Positions 1 to 5,934 of a stretch of DNA of 10,187 bases are shown piece after piece. The position numbers were made by a program, and so were the translations under genes. The notes under the pieces were generated by a model, which made no database searches, was not told the origin of the DNA, and worked only from the letters and a program-made list of their open reading frames with translations. The stretch lies in contig JBEKTY010000231.1 of the NCBI GenBank assembly GCA_049515555.1, positions 1 through 10,187 on the forward strand. Direction: 5' to 3'. This stretch comes from JBEKTY01 sp049515555. GTDB lineage: Bacteria > Planctomycetota > Planctomycetia > Pirellulales > Thermoguttaceae. Every line of letters begins with the position of its first letter. Within the stretch, counting starts at the first letter, position 1.

Positions 1-147
1 ATCGCTGGCCCCTCCCTGGTCCCTCCAAACGGCCCGGCTCTCCTGCGCCCGGCCGAAACGTCAACATTAGACCCCAAAACCCCCATTTTTCCAACGCCAT
101 TTGAGAGTTTGCAAAAGTCCAGATTCAAGTCAAAAGGAGGATCGGCC
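1..147. other. Leader region upstream of LEPR1, no gene recognised
   Basis: No protein that I recognise is encoded here. The three forward frames give proline- and arginine-rich translations that do not resemble the C-terminus of a HAF/PEP-CTERM protein, although the layout of the other units would predict one upstream. Only the last 15 or so bases have a clear role, as the Shine-Dalgarno sequence of LEPR1. A TTGAGA at 101-106 with TTCAAG at 124-129 (17-base spacer) could be a poor promoter, but its -10 box matches the consensus at only three of six positions, so I do not call it. The LEPR1 promoter may lie before the window. Confidence 0.4.
133..140 (+). promoter_or_regulatory. Shine-Dalgarno sequence that sets the LEPR1 GTG start
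   Basis: AAAGGAGG sits 7 bases before the GTG at 148. The same arrangement, GGAGG followed by a short spacer ending GGCC and then GTG, precedes LEPR4 at 7106-7121. This supports GTG 148 over the TTG at 109, which lies upstream in the same frame and has no such site. Confidence 0.8.
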
Positions 148-633
148 GTGAAAAAGCGTTCATCGTTTTGGAATCGCTCGCGCGGTGGTTGTGGCTCCGT
201 TCGGCCTTCCAAGCGCGGAAGCAGCGCGAAACAGCACGGACGCGCGCTGAGGGTGGAAAGCCTCGAGGATCGGCGCCTGCTCACGATTCTGACATGGACC
301 GGCGCGCAAAGCAACGTTTGGGACCTCAGCTCGTTTAATTGGGCGGCAGGCGGCTAGGCCGCCGTTTTCGGCGCTGGCGACGCGGCGATTATCCCGGCCT
401 CGGCGGCGGGGGTGACAATCGACATCCACCCCGCCTCGTCCGCCGCCAGCGACCAGATCTGGGCCTCTGCAATTACGTTCCAGGCGGGTGGCGTTAAGCT
501 CGCGCCATATTCATCCGGCGACGCGCTGTCGATCCCCGACACGGCCAACGGGGGCACCGCGATTACGGTGCCGCAATCCAGCATTGACACAATCACATGC
601 CCGGTGGCCCCGGCGTCGGGCGCGACCAATAGC

Positions 634-853
634 GAGTTGGACGCTACCGGCGGCGGCACGCTGGTCATCGACGGCACGGGCAGCGCCTCGGTGGGCACCA
701 TCGTCGTCGGGGCCACCTCCGGCGACAACAGTACCCTTACGGTCAACGGCCACCTCACCGTTACCTCGGCCACCGGCCTGGAGGTGCTGAACCAGGCCAC
801 GCTGGCCGGCAGCGGGACGATCAGCGTCGGGACGAACAGCCAGCTTTACTACG
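634..853 (+). repeat. Shared 220-base block, copy in LEPR1 (partner 7629-7848)
   Basis: This block aligns without gaps to 7629-7848 inside LEPR4. I count about 25 differences by hand, or roughly 89% identity. It encodes the segment from ELDATGGGTLVIDG to the NSQLYY motif. The flanking sequences diverge sharply. LEPR2 and LEPR3 carry a different segment at this position. Confidence 0.8.
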
Positions 854-920
854 ATTCAAGCGCCGCGAGCAGCTACGCTGGCACCGTAACCGGCGGCGGC
901 GGGCTCGTTCTCGGCGCCGA

Positions 921-1176
921 CACCACCGGCAGCCTGACGCTCAGCGGCACGGGCAACACCTACACCGGCGATACGACGGTAGACGGGGGCAGCCTGATCG
1001 TCAGCGGCAGGGTCGGAACCGGCAGCACCCCCACCGGCGATGTCGTCGCCGACAACGCCGCCGTGCTGGAGGTGGACGGCTCGCTGACGGCGCAATCCGT
1101 AACGTTTCAAGACTCGGCGGTGCTGGCCGGCGGGCGGTACGGGCCCGAAATACAACCCCTGCAAACGGCGGCCTGA
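921..1176 (+). repeat. LEPR 3'-half repeat, copy 1 (shortest shared extent)
   Basis: This stretch aligns without gaps to 3185-3440 in LEPR2. I count about 17 differences in 256 bases, roughly 93% identity, with only one difference in the first 100. It encodes one autotransporter-associated beta-strand repeat plus the C-terminal tail ending LQTAA and the stop codon. The similarity ends near the stop codon. Confidence 0.85.
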
Positions 1177-1201
1177 CGGAAGGGAAATGTCAACAAAAAC
1201 C

Positions 1202-1230
1202 TTTACAGGAACGGTGAATTCAAATATAAG
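1202..1230 (+). promoter_or_regulatory. Probable sigma-70-type promoter for HAF1-LEPR2
   Basis: The -35 box TTTACA (1202-1207) and -10 box TATAAG (1225-1230) are separated by 17 bases. Each matches the sigma-70 consensus at five of six positions. The equivalent gap before HAF3 carries TTTACA and TATAAC at the same 17-base spacing and the same distance from the next gene. That conservation is the best evidence that it is real. The HAF1 start codon lies about 41 bases after the -10 box. Confidence 0.65.
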
Positions 1231-1271
1231 AGGGTTGTAGGGATCGCTCCGTTTGGGGGAAGAAGGCGCGT

Positions 1272-2405
1272 ATGCTTTGGCGCCGGCGAGTAATTTTGAT
1301 CGTCGCACTGCTGATCTCGGCCGTGCCTTGCGCCGCGCCGGGCGCCACGGTTTATCCGTACGCCGTCGTTGACCTTGGTACCCTTGGGGGCGCGACCTCC
1401 GTCGCGTCAGGAATCAATAACCTGGGGCAGGTGGTGGGCTGGGCCGACACCGCCAACGATACTACCCACGCTTTCCTATATGACGGCTCGATCATGCATG
1501 ACCTGGGCACGTTCGCCGAGCCCGGTAGTTGGGCCTACGCCATCAATAACGCTTCCGTGGTTGTCGGGAACTCTGACATTAGCGGCAGTAGCGATTCGAA
1601 TGCCTTCGCCTACTCCGCCGCGACCGGCATGGTTGACCTTGGCGTGCTTCCCAACATGACCTCCACCTGCGCGAATTCCGTGAACAGCCTGGGCCAGATC
1701 GTCGGAACGGCCTACTCGCGCGTGCTCAACAGCTCGCACGCGGTCATCTACGGCGGCGGCACAGTGTCGGACCTGAACGGCATCATACCGCACCCCGCCG
1801 GCTGGACGCTGGGCGCCGCGGACACGATCAACGATGCCGGCATGATCTGCGGCAGGGGCACTGATTCGGCGGGCAACCAACTCGCCTTCTTTTACAACGG
1901 AAAGGACGCCGCGGTGCAAATCCCGTCGCTCGGCGGGGCCTACACGGGAATAGCGGCGATGAATAACAGCGGCGTCGGCGCCGGAATGTCCTTCGACACT
2001 TCCGGGACCTCCCATGCGATTGTTTACGGCGCCGCCAGCGGAACCCAGGCAATCCCCATGCCCCCTGGGGTCACTTCGAGCTATGCCAGGGGAATCAACG
2101 ACCACGGGCAGGTAGTCGGCACCGCGGCCACCGGGGCCGCGCATGGATTCGGCTTCCTTTACACGGGCGGGGAGCCGGTTGACCTACTAAGCCTGGTCGA
2201 CCCCTCATACGGATGGACCCTGCTTTCTCCGTACGCCGGCATCAATGACCAAGGAGACATCGCCGGCGTCGGCTATAATCAGTACGGACAACAGCACGCT
2301 TTTTTGATGATGCCCACCCCCGAACCGACATCCCTTGCGCTATTGGGCGTCGCGGCCGCCGTTTTCGCCGCCTATCAGACCCGGCGGCGTGTGCGGCCGG
2401 GTTAG
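1272..2405 (+). CDS. HAF1: secreted HAF-repeat protein with PEP-CTERM anchor
   Basis: This is a 377-residue exported protein. The N-terminus is a signal peptide, with Arg at residues 4-6, a hydrophobic core at 7-18 and probable cleavage near PGA at 25. Residues about 33-348 consist of seven imperfect repeats of about 40-48 residues. Their pattern is DLGTLGG, then a GINNLGQVVG-type segment, then HAFLY, which is the HAF repeat. Repeat 4 (IPHPAGWTL) and repeat 7 (GWTL with GINDQGDIAG) are of the variant GWTL type. The C-terminus is a PEP-CTERM signal: PTPEP at 348-352, a membrane segment at 354-368 and RRR at 371-373. Such signals are processed by an exosortase, which is not encoded here. A purine-rich Shine-Dalgarno sequence (AGAAGG, 1261-1266) precedes the ATG. 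LEPR2 follows 48 bases later, probably in the same transcript. The ligand and function are unknown. Confidence 0.92.
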   Translation: MLWRRRVILIVALLISAVPCAAPGATVYPYAVVDLGTLGGATSVASGINNLGQVVGWADTANDTTHAFLYDGSIMHDLGTFAEPGSWAYAINNASVVVGNSDISGSSDSNAFAYSAATGMVDLGVLPNMTSTCANSVNSLGQIVGTAYSRVLNSSHAVIYGGGTVSDLNGIIPHPAGWTLGAADTINDAGMICGRGTDSAGNQLAFFYNGKDAAVQIPSLGGAYTGIAAMNNSGVGAGMSFDTSGTSHAIVYGAASGTQAIPMPPGVTSSYARGINDHGQVVGTAATGAAHGFGFLYTGGEPVDLLSLVDPSYGWTLLSPYAGINDQGDIAGVGYNQYGQQHAFLMMPTPEPTSLALLGVAAAVFAAYQTRRRVRPG

Positions 2406-2440
2406 GCTGGTTCTGCGGAATTAACGACTGGCTTCAGACA

Positions 2441-2446
2441 AAGGAG
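2441..2446 (+). promoter_or_regulatory. Shine-Dalgarno sequence that favours ATG 2454 for LEPR2
   Basis: AAGGAG lies 7 bases before the ATG at 2454 but only 1 base before the in-frame ATG at 2448. That spacing is too short for the first ATG. Using 2454 also places the LEPR-XLL motif at residues 39-45, exactly as in LEPR1 and LEPR4. Confidence 0.75.
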
Positions 2447-2453
2447 AATGGCC

Positions 2454-3440
2454 ATGCGCAAGGGCCCGAGTTCGTCGGATAATCTGTTCAATCGCGGTCG
2501 GTTCCTTCGTCGCCGTAACCGCGGTGGCTGCTGCGGGCAGCCGGGGCGGCACCTGCGGATCGAGCTCCTCGAAAGCCGCGCGCTGTTGACCCATCTGTTG
2601 GTTTGGTTTCCTAATGGAAGCACCGTGTGGAACGACGGGATCAACCTCAATTGGATCGACACGACCAATGGTAACGTGCCCACGTTATGGATCCAGCAAA
2701 GCGACGCGGAAATCCCCGCCTCGGCGAGCGGCCAGACGATCCAAATCTCGAGTTCCAGCACGGTCCAGGTCAACTCGATGACGTTCGACTCCGGCCAGGG
2801 CGGCAGCGCAACCTACGCGGTCCAGGGCGGCACGATTTCCCTGTGGGCGAGCCAAACGGCGATCAGCGTGGGCAGCAGCGCGACGGCCACAATCGCCTCA
2901 GCGATCGCGGGGCCCGGCTCCGGCCAGAAAACCGACGCCGGAACGCTCCTCGTCAGCGGGAGCCTGAACGTGGGCACGAGCTCGATCACGGTTAGCGCCG
3001 GCCAGTTGAACGTGCAGTCGGGCGGGTCGATAACGGCCCACGGCCTGACGATCAGCGACGGCGCGACCCTTGTCGGCAGCGGCACGATCAGCATTGACGG
3101 CGGCGGCCTGCACTACGATTCGAGCGCGGCGAGCACCTTTGCCGGAGTCATCACGGGCGCCGGCGGCGTCGTTCTTGACAGCGGCACCACCGGCAGCCTG
3201 ACGCTCAGCGGCACGGGCAACACCTACACCGGCGACACGACGGTAGACGGGGGCAGCCTGATCGTCAGCGGCAGGGTCGGGACCGGCAGCACCCCCACCG
3301 GCGATGTCGTCGCCGACAACGCCGCCACGCTAGAGGTCGATGGCTCGCTGACGGCGCAATCCGTAACGATTCAAGACTCGGCCGTGCTGGCCGGCGGCCG
3401 GCGCCCGGCCGAAAGACAACACCTGCAAACGGCGGCCTGA
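2454..3440 (+). CDS. LEPR2: LEPR-XLL protein with beta-strand repeats
   Basis: This is a 328-residue protein starting at ATG 2454 rather than 2448. The N-terminal 35 residues are strongly basic, with several Arg clusters and no classical signal-peptide core. The LEPR-XLL-type motif LESRALL follows at 39-45. Residues about 48-165 form a variable region that starts LVWFPNGSTVWNDG. Residues 166-328 are the conserved half shared with LEPR3, with glycine/serine/threonine-rich short strands and the beta-strand repeat SLTLSGTGNTYTGDTTVDGG. The protein ends in LQTAA with no membrane anchor or PEP-CTERM. Proteins of this repeat family are usually far longer and are thought to form beta-helices, so this one is short. 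It lies 48 bases after HAF1 and is probably co-transcribed with it. The precise function is unknown; a surface location is inferred from the motif. Confidence 0.9.
   Translation: MRKGPSSSDNLFNRGRFLRRRNRGGCCGQPGRHLRIELLESRALLTHLLVWFPNGSTVWNDGINLNWIDTTNGNVPTLWIQQSDAEIPASASGQTIQISSSSTVQVNSMTFDSGQGGSATYAVQGGTISLWASQTAISVGSSATATIASAIAGPGSGQKTDAGTLLVSGSLNVGTSSITVSAGQLNVQSGGSITAHGLTISDGATLVGSGTISIDGGGLHYDSSAASTFAGVITGAGGVVLDSGTTGSLTLSGTGNTYTGDTTVDGGSLIVSGRVGTGSTPTGDVVADNAATLEVDGSLTAQSVTIQDSAVLAGGRRPAERQHLQTAA
2949..3440 (+). repeat. LEPR 3'-half repeat, copy 2
   Basis: This stretch aligns without gaps to 5347-5838 in LEPR3. I count about 36 differences in 492 bases, roughly 93% identity. Two blocks look perfectly identical: 3021-3124 (with 5419-5522) and 3306-3401 (with 5704-5799). 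Differences cluster between these blocks, which is the pattern expected from gene conversion. Confidence 0.9.
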
Positions 3441-3496
3441 CCGCAACAAAATATTTGGAGAACCCGAGCGAAAAGACGCGAAAAAGACGCACCTTC

Positions 3497-3505
3497 TGGT
3501 ATCAT
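3497..3505 (+). promoter_or_regulatory. Possible extended -10 promoter for HAF2-LEPR3
   Basis: TGGTATCAT fits an extended -10 element (TG, one base, then TATCAT), and such elements can work without a good -35 box. No TTTACA box at proper spacing is present, unlike the gaps before HAF1 and HAF3. This gap is also longer, at 140 bases against 95-96. The -10 element lies 75 bases before the HAF2 start. Confidence 0.35.
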
Positions 3506-3580
3506 ACACAATTAGGTGAAGCTAGGCTGCGGGGGGCGCGTCAGGAGCGATTCGGGGGGGTGGCCTGGCGGGATAACGGC

Positions 3581-4771
3581 ATGCGGAACCGGCTTTTGGT
3601 AACGGCGATGTTTGGGGTGGCCTGCGGCTGGGCCGGCGGCGCGCGCGGGGCTCCGCCCGTCTCCTATTCCATGACCGACCTCGGTACCCTTGGAGGCACA
3701 CAGTCGCAGGGGCTCGCGTTGAACAACCTGGGGCAGGTTACGGGAGATGCCCTGACGGGCGGTAATGCCTGCGCCCAGGCCTTCCTATACACACCTTCGG
3801 CCGGGATGCAGTCCCTGGGCTCGCTTGGCGCCGCGCCCGACGAAAACTCCTGGGGCTATGCGGTTAACGGCTCTGGGGTCGTAGTTGGCATCACCAGTGT
3901 GCCGCCGGCCGACCAGGGGAGTCACGGGTTCACCTGGTCGGCGGGCACGGGGATCGTTGATCTTGGGACGCTTCCTGGCGACGTGGTTAGCGATGCGCTG
4001 TCGATCAACGCCAGCGGCACCGTCGTTGGTGGTAGCTCGCCCAACGCCACCCCGCTGATCGGCTACCGGGCGGTCATGTGGACGAGCAACGGAATTGTGA
4101 ATCTGGACAGCACCATACCACACCCGGCGGGAATCACCCTTATCGGCGGAATTGTTATCAACGACGCGGGCGCGATCGCGGCGAACGGCCTTGGGGCCCC
4201 TTTGGCGGGGCAGCGCAGGGGGACCGAGCACGCCTATTACGTCCCACCCGGCGGCGCGGCCCAGGATGTCGGCTCTTTAGGCGGGGATACGCAGCCGAAC
4301 GCGATGAACCAGGACGGCGAGATTGCCGGGCAGTCCATTCTGCCAAATGGGGACATGCATGCGGTAGCCTGGACACGGTCCGGCGGGCTCCGCGACCTCG
4401 GGACCCTTGGTGGCGACAATAGCAGCGCCAACGGCGTCAACTCCGCTGGTTGGGTGGTCGGGTCCTCCGAGGTGCTCACCAACGGGCCCCCCTATGACCA
4501 CGCGTTCGTCGACGTCGCCCCGGCCACCGGCCCGATGATCGACCTAAACAGCCTCGTTCCGCCGTCGGGCTGGACCCTCTCCGACGCAACTGGAATAAAC
4601 GACCAGAATCAGATCGTATGTACGGGCCTCGGCCCTAGCGGAGACGAGCACGCATTTATACTGACGCCCAATCCAACCCCTGAGCCTTCCACCTATGCGC
4701 TTTTGGGCACGGCAGTGGCCGGCCTGGCTGGATTCGCCGCCCTGCGGCGCCAGCGGCCACGGCAGCGATAG
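3581..4771 (+). CDS. HAF2: secreted HAF-repeat protein with PEP-CTERM anchor
   Basis: This is a 396-residue exported protein from ATG 3581. The frame is open upstream to 3455, but the signal peptide begins at 3581: MRNRLLV, a hydrophobic stretch, and probable cleavage after ARGA at residue 24. A longer N-terminus would bury it. The Shine-Dalgarno sequence is weak (GGCGGG, about 9 bases upstream). Seven HAF repeats span residues about 31-363, with DLGTLGG, a VNSAGWVVG-type turn and H-A-F/V cores. Repeat 4 carries IPHPAGITL as in HAF1, and repeat 7 is the GWTL type with GINDQNQIV. The C-terminus is a PEP-CTERM signal: PTPEP at 365-369, a hydrophobic segment at 372-387, then RRQR. HAF1 and HAF2 are clearly paralogous but far more diverged than the adjacent LEPR 3' halves. 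LEPR3 follows after 41 bases, probably in the same transcript. Confidence 0.9.
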   Translation: MRNRLLVTAMFGVACGWAGGARGAPPVSYSMTDLGTLGGTQSQGLALNNLGQVTGDALTGGNACAQAFLYTPSAGMQSLGSLGAAPDENSWGYAVNGSGVVVGITSVPPADQGSHGFTWSAGTGIVDLGTLPGDVVSDALSINASGTVVGGSSPNATPLIGYRAVMWTSNGIVNLDSTIPHPAGITLIGGIVINDAGAIAANGLGAPLAGQRRGTEHAYYVPPGGAAQDVGSLGGDTQPNAMNQDGEIAGQSILPNGDMHAVAWTRSGGLRDLGTLGGDNSSANGVNSAGWVVGSSEVLTNGPPYDHAFVDVAPATGPMIDLNSLVPPSGWTLSDATGINDQNQIVCTGLGPSGDEHAFILTPNPTPEPSTYALLGTAVAGLAGFAALRRQRPRQR

Positions 4772-4812
4772 TTCCGGTTCGGTGAACCGTTAACCAACAA
4801 GCGAGGTGGAAC

Positions 4813-5838
4813 ATGCGCGGGTCTTCAGCAGCGATGGGGTGCATTCTGCGGGTTGTCCGCTCGATCGGGTCCGCCGTGGCGGGATTCCGGGAGAGTTTGG
4901 CCTTGGCGCTTGCTCCCCCGCCCCTGCGGCGCACGGTGCGCTATGGGCTCCCGGCGGCGCGACCGCTCCGCCTGGAGTATTTGGAATCGCGGTCGTTGTT
5001 GTCGACGCTCGCCACCTGGGACCCGCTGGGCAACAGCACAGACTTCTGCGGGAATCATAACTGGGACGTGGGTAATCTTTCGCAGACGTCATGGCCGGAC
5101 AAGGGGATTGCGGTGTTCCCGGCCGGCGCGACGCCCACGACCGTCACCGTGACTTCGAACATCGAGGCCGACGGGATTGATTTCGAGCAAACGGGCTTCG
5201 TAATTGCGGCTGCCTCGGGGGCTGCGATCTCGCTGCCGGCCGAGGCCAGCCCGGCCGACTTTACCGTCGCCTCCGCCGCCACGGCCACAATCTCATCCCC
5301 GATCGGCGGCACGGGCTCGCCGGCAAAGGTCGGCGGCGGGACCTTGCTCGTCAGCGGCAGCCTGAACGTCGGCTCGAGTTCGATCACGGTCAGCGCCGGC
5401 CAACTGCAGGTCCAATCCGGCGGGTCGATAACGGCCCACGGCCTGACGATCAGCGACGGCGCGACCCTTGTCGGCAGCGGCACGATCAGCATTGACGGCG
5501 GCGGCCTGCACTACGATTCGAGTGCCGCGAGCACCTTTGCCGGAGCCATCACGGGCGCCGGCGGCGTCGTTCTTGACAGCGGCACCACCGGCAGCCTCAC
5601 CCTCAGCAACACGAACAACACCTACACCGGCGACACCACGGTGGACGCGGGCAGCCTGATCGTCAGCGGCAGGGTCGGGACCGGCACAGCACCCACCGGC
5701 GACGTCGTCGCCGACAACGCCGCCACGCTAGAGGTCGATGGCTCGCTGACGGCGCAATCCGTAACGATTCAAGACTCGGCCGTGCTGGCCGGCGGCCGGT
5801 CTGGGGCCGAAAGACAGCACCTTCAAACGGCGGCCTGA
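4813..5838 (+). CDS. LEPR3: LEPR-XLL protein with beta-strand repeats
   Basis: This is a 341-residue paralogue of LEPR2. The ATG follows GAGGTGGA (4803-4810). The LEPR-XLL-type motif LESRSLL is at residues 57-63, so the basic N-terminal segment is 18 residues longer than in the other three copies and includes an alanine/leucine-rich stretch and PPP. No downstream start with a Shine-Dalgarno sequence restores the common length. Residues about 66-178 are a variable region (LATWDPLGNSTDFCGNHNW and on) with a TSWPDKGIAVFPAG segment. That segment matches the part of LEPR1 just after its stop codon. Residues 179-341 are nearly the same as in LEPR2 and end in LQTAA with no anchor. It lies 41 bases after HAF2 and is probably in the same operon. 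The molecular function is unknown. Confidence 0.9.
   Translation: MRGSSAAMGCILRVVRSIGSAVAGFRESLALALAPPPLRRTVRYGLPAARPLRLEYLESRSLLSTLATWDPLGNSTDFCGNHNWDVGNLSQTSWPDKGIAVFPAGATPTTVTVTSNIEADGIDFEQTGFVIAAASGAAISLPAEASPADFTVASAATATISSPIGGTGSPAKVGGGTLLVSGSLNVGSSSITVSAGQLQVQSGGSITAHGLTISDGATLVGSGTISIDGGGLHYDSSAASTFAGAITGAGGVVLDSGTTGSLTLSNTNNTYTGDTTVDAGSLIVSGRVGTGTAPTGDVVADNAATLEVDGSLTAQSVTIQDSAVLAGGRSGAERQHLQTAA
5347..5838 (+). repeat. LEPR 3'-half repeat, copy 3
   Basis: This copy is collinear with 2949-3440 over 492 bases with no indels. It shares perfect blocks at 5419-5522 and 5704-5799. Around the central NTYTGDTT segment it differs from copies 1 and 2 (SNTNNTYTG against SGTGNTYTG), while copies 1 and 2 agree there, so the three copies are mosaic. 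Confidence 0.9.
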
Positions 5839-5864
5839 GCGTAAGAAGCACATCGACAAAAAAC

Positions 5865-5893
5865 TTTACATGAATGGCGAATGGGCGTATAAC
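5865..5893 (+). promoter_or_regulatory. Probable sigma-70-type promoter for HAF3-LEPR4
   Basis: TTTACA (5865-5870) and TATAAC (5888-5893) are separated by 17 bases. The surrounding sequence (CGACAAAAAACTTTACA) resembles that before HAF1 (CAACAAAAACCTTTACA). The -10 box ends 41 bases before the HAF3 ATG, the same distance as in the HAF1 unit. Confidence 0.65.
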
Positions 5894-5934
5894 ACGGTTA
5901 TTGGGGCCACCCCGCCAGAGGGAAGAGGGCGCGA

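Larger units (their letters stand above)
148..1176 (+). pseudogene. LEPR1: LEPR-XLL beta-strand-repeat surface protein, interrupted by an in-frame TAG
   Basis: This would encode a 342-codon protein like LEPR2 (328 aa) and LEPR3 (341 aa), but codon 70 (355-357) is TAG. The same frame continues after the stop with no shift, and the downstream translation (AAVFGAGDAAIIP and on) is the usual continuation of this domain, so a single substitution is the simplest explanation. The N-terminus is rich in Arg and Lys and carries the LEPR-XLL-type motif LEDRRLL at residues 39-45, followed by a TWTG segment. The C-terminal half holds beta-strand repeats, including SLTLSGTGNTYTGDTTVDGG, and ends in LQTAA. 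As read, only a 69-residue fragment would be made. The GTG at 412 lacks a Shine-Dalgarno sequence, so separate translation of the downstream part is unlikely. Stop-codon readthrough or a base error in the assembly remain possible. LEPR-XLL proteins are typically exported in planctomycetes; the exact role is unknown. Confidence 0.75.

Noticed and set aside
355..357. TAG read as pyrrolysine
   Set aside because: Pyrrolysine is confined to a few methanogens and bacteria with dedicated genes. The other LEPR copies give no hint of a special residue here, and no supporting genes are in the window.
412..1176. Independent gene starting at GTG 412 after the LEPR1 stop
   Set aside because: There is no Shine-Dalgarno sequence, and it is the exact in-frame continuation of LEPR1, so it is better read as the downstream part of an interrupted gene.
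1476..2144. Minus-strand open frame (about 222 codons) opposite HAF1
   Set aside because: It is a shadow of the HAF repeat coding sequence, and its low-complexity translation matches no family I know.
2379..2402. Inverted repeat ACCCGGC...GCCGGGT at the end of HAF1 as a terminator
   Set aside because: It lies within the HAF1 coding end, has a 10-base loop and no T-run after it, and LEPR2 follows closely.
3455..3580. N-terminal extension of HAF2 by 42 codons
   Set aside because: The extension would bury a clear signal peptide that begins at 3581, it overlaps the likely promoter region, and HAF1 and HAF3 have no equivalent.
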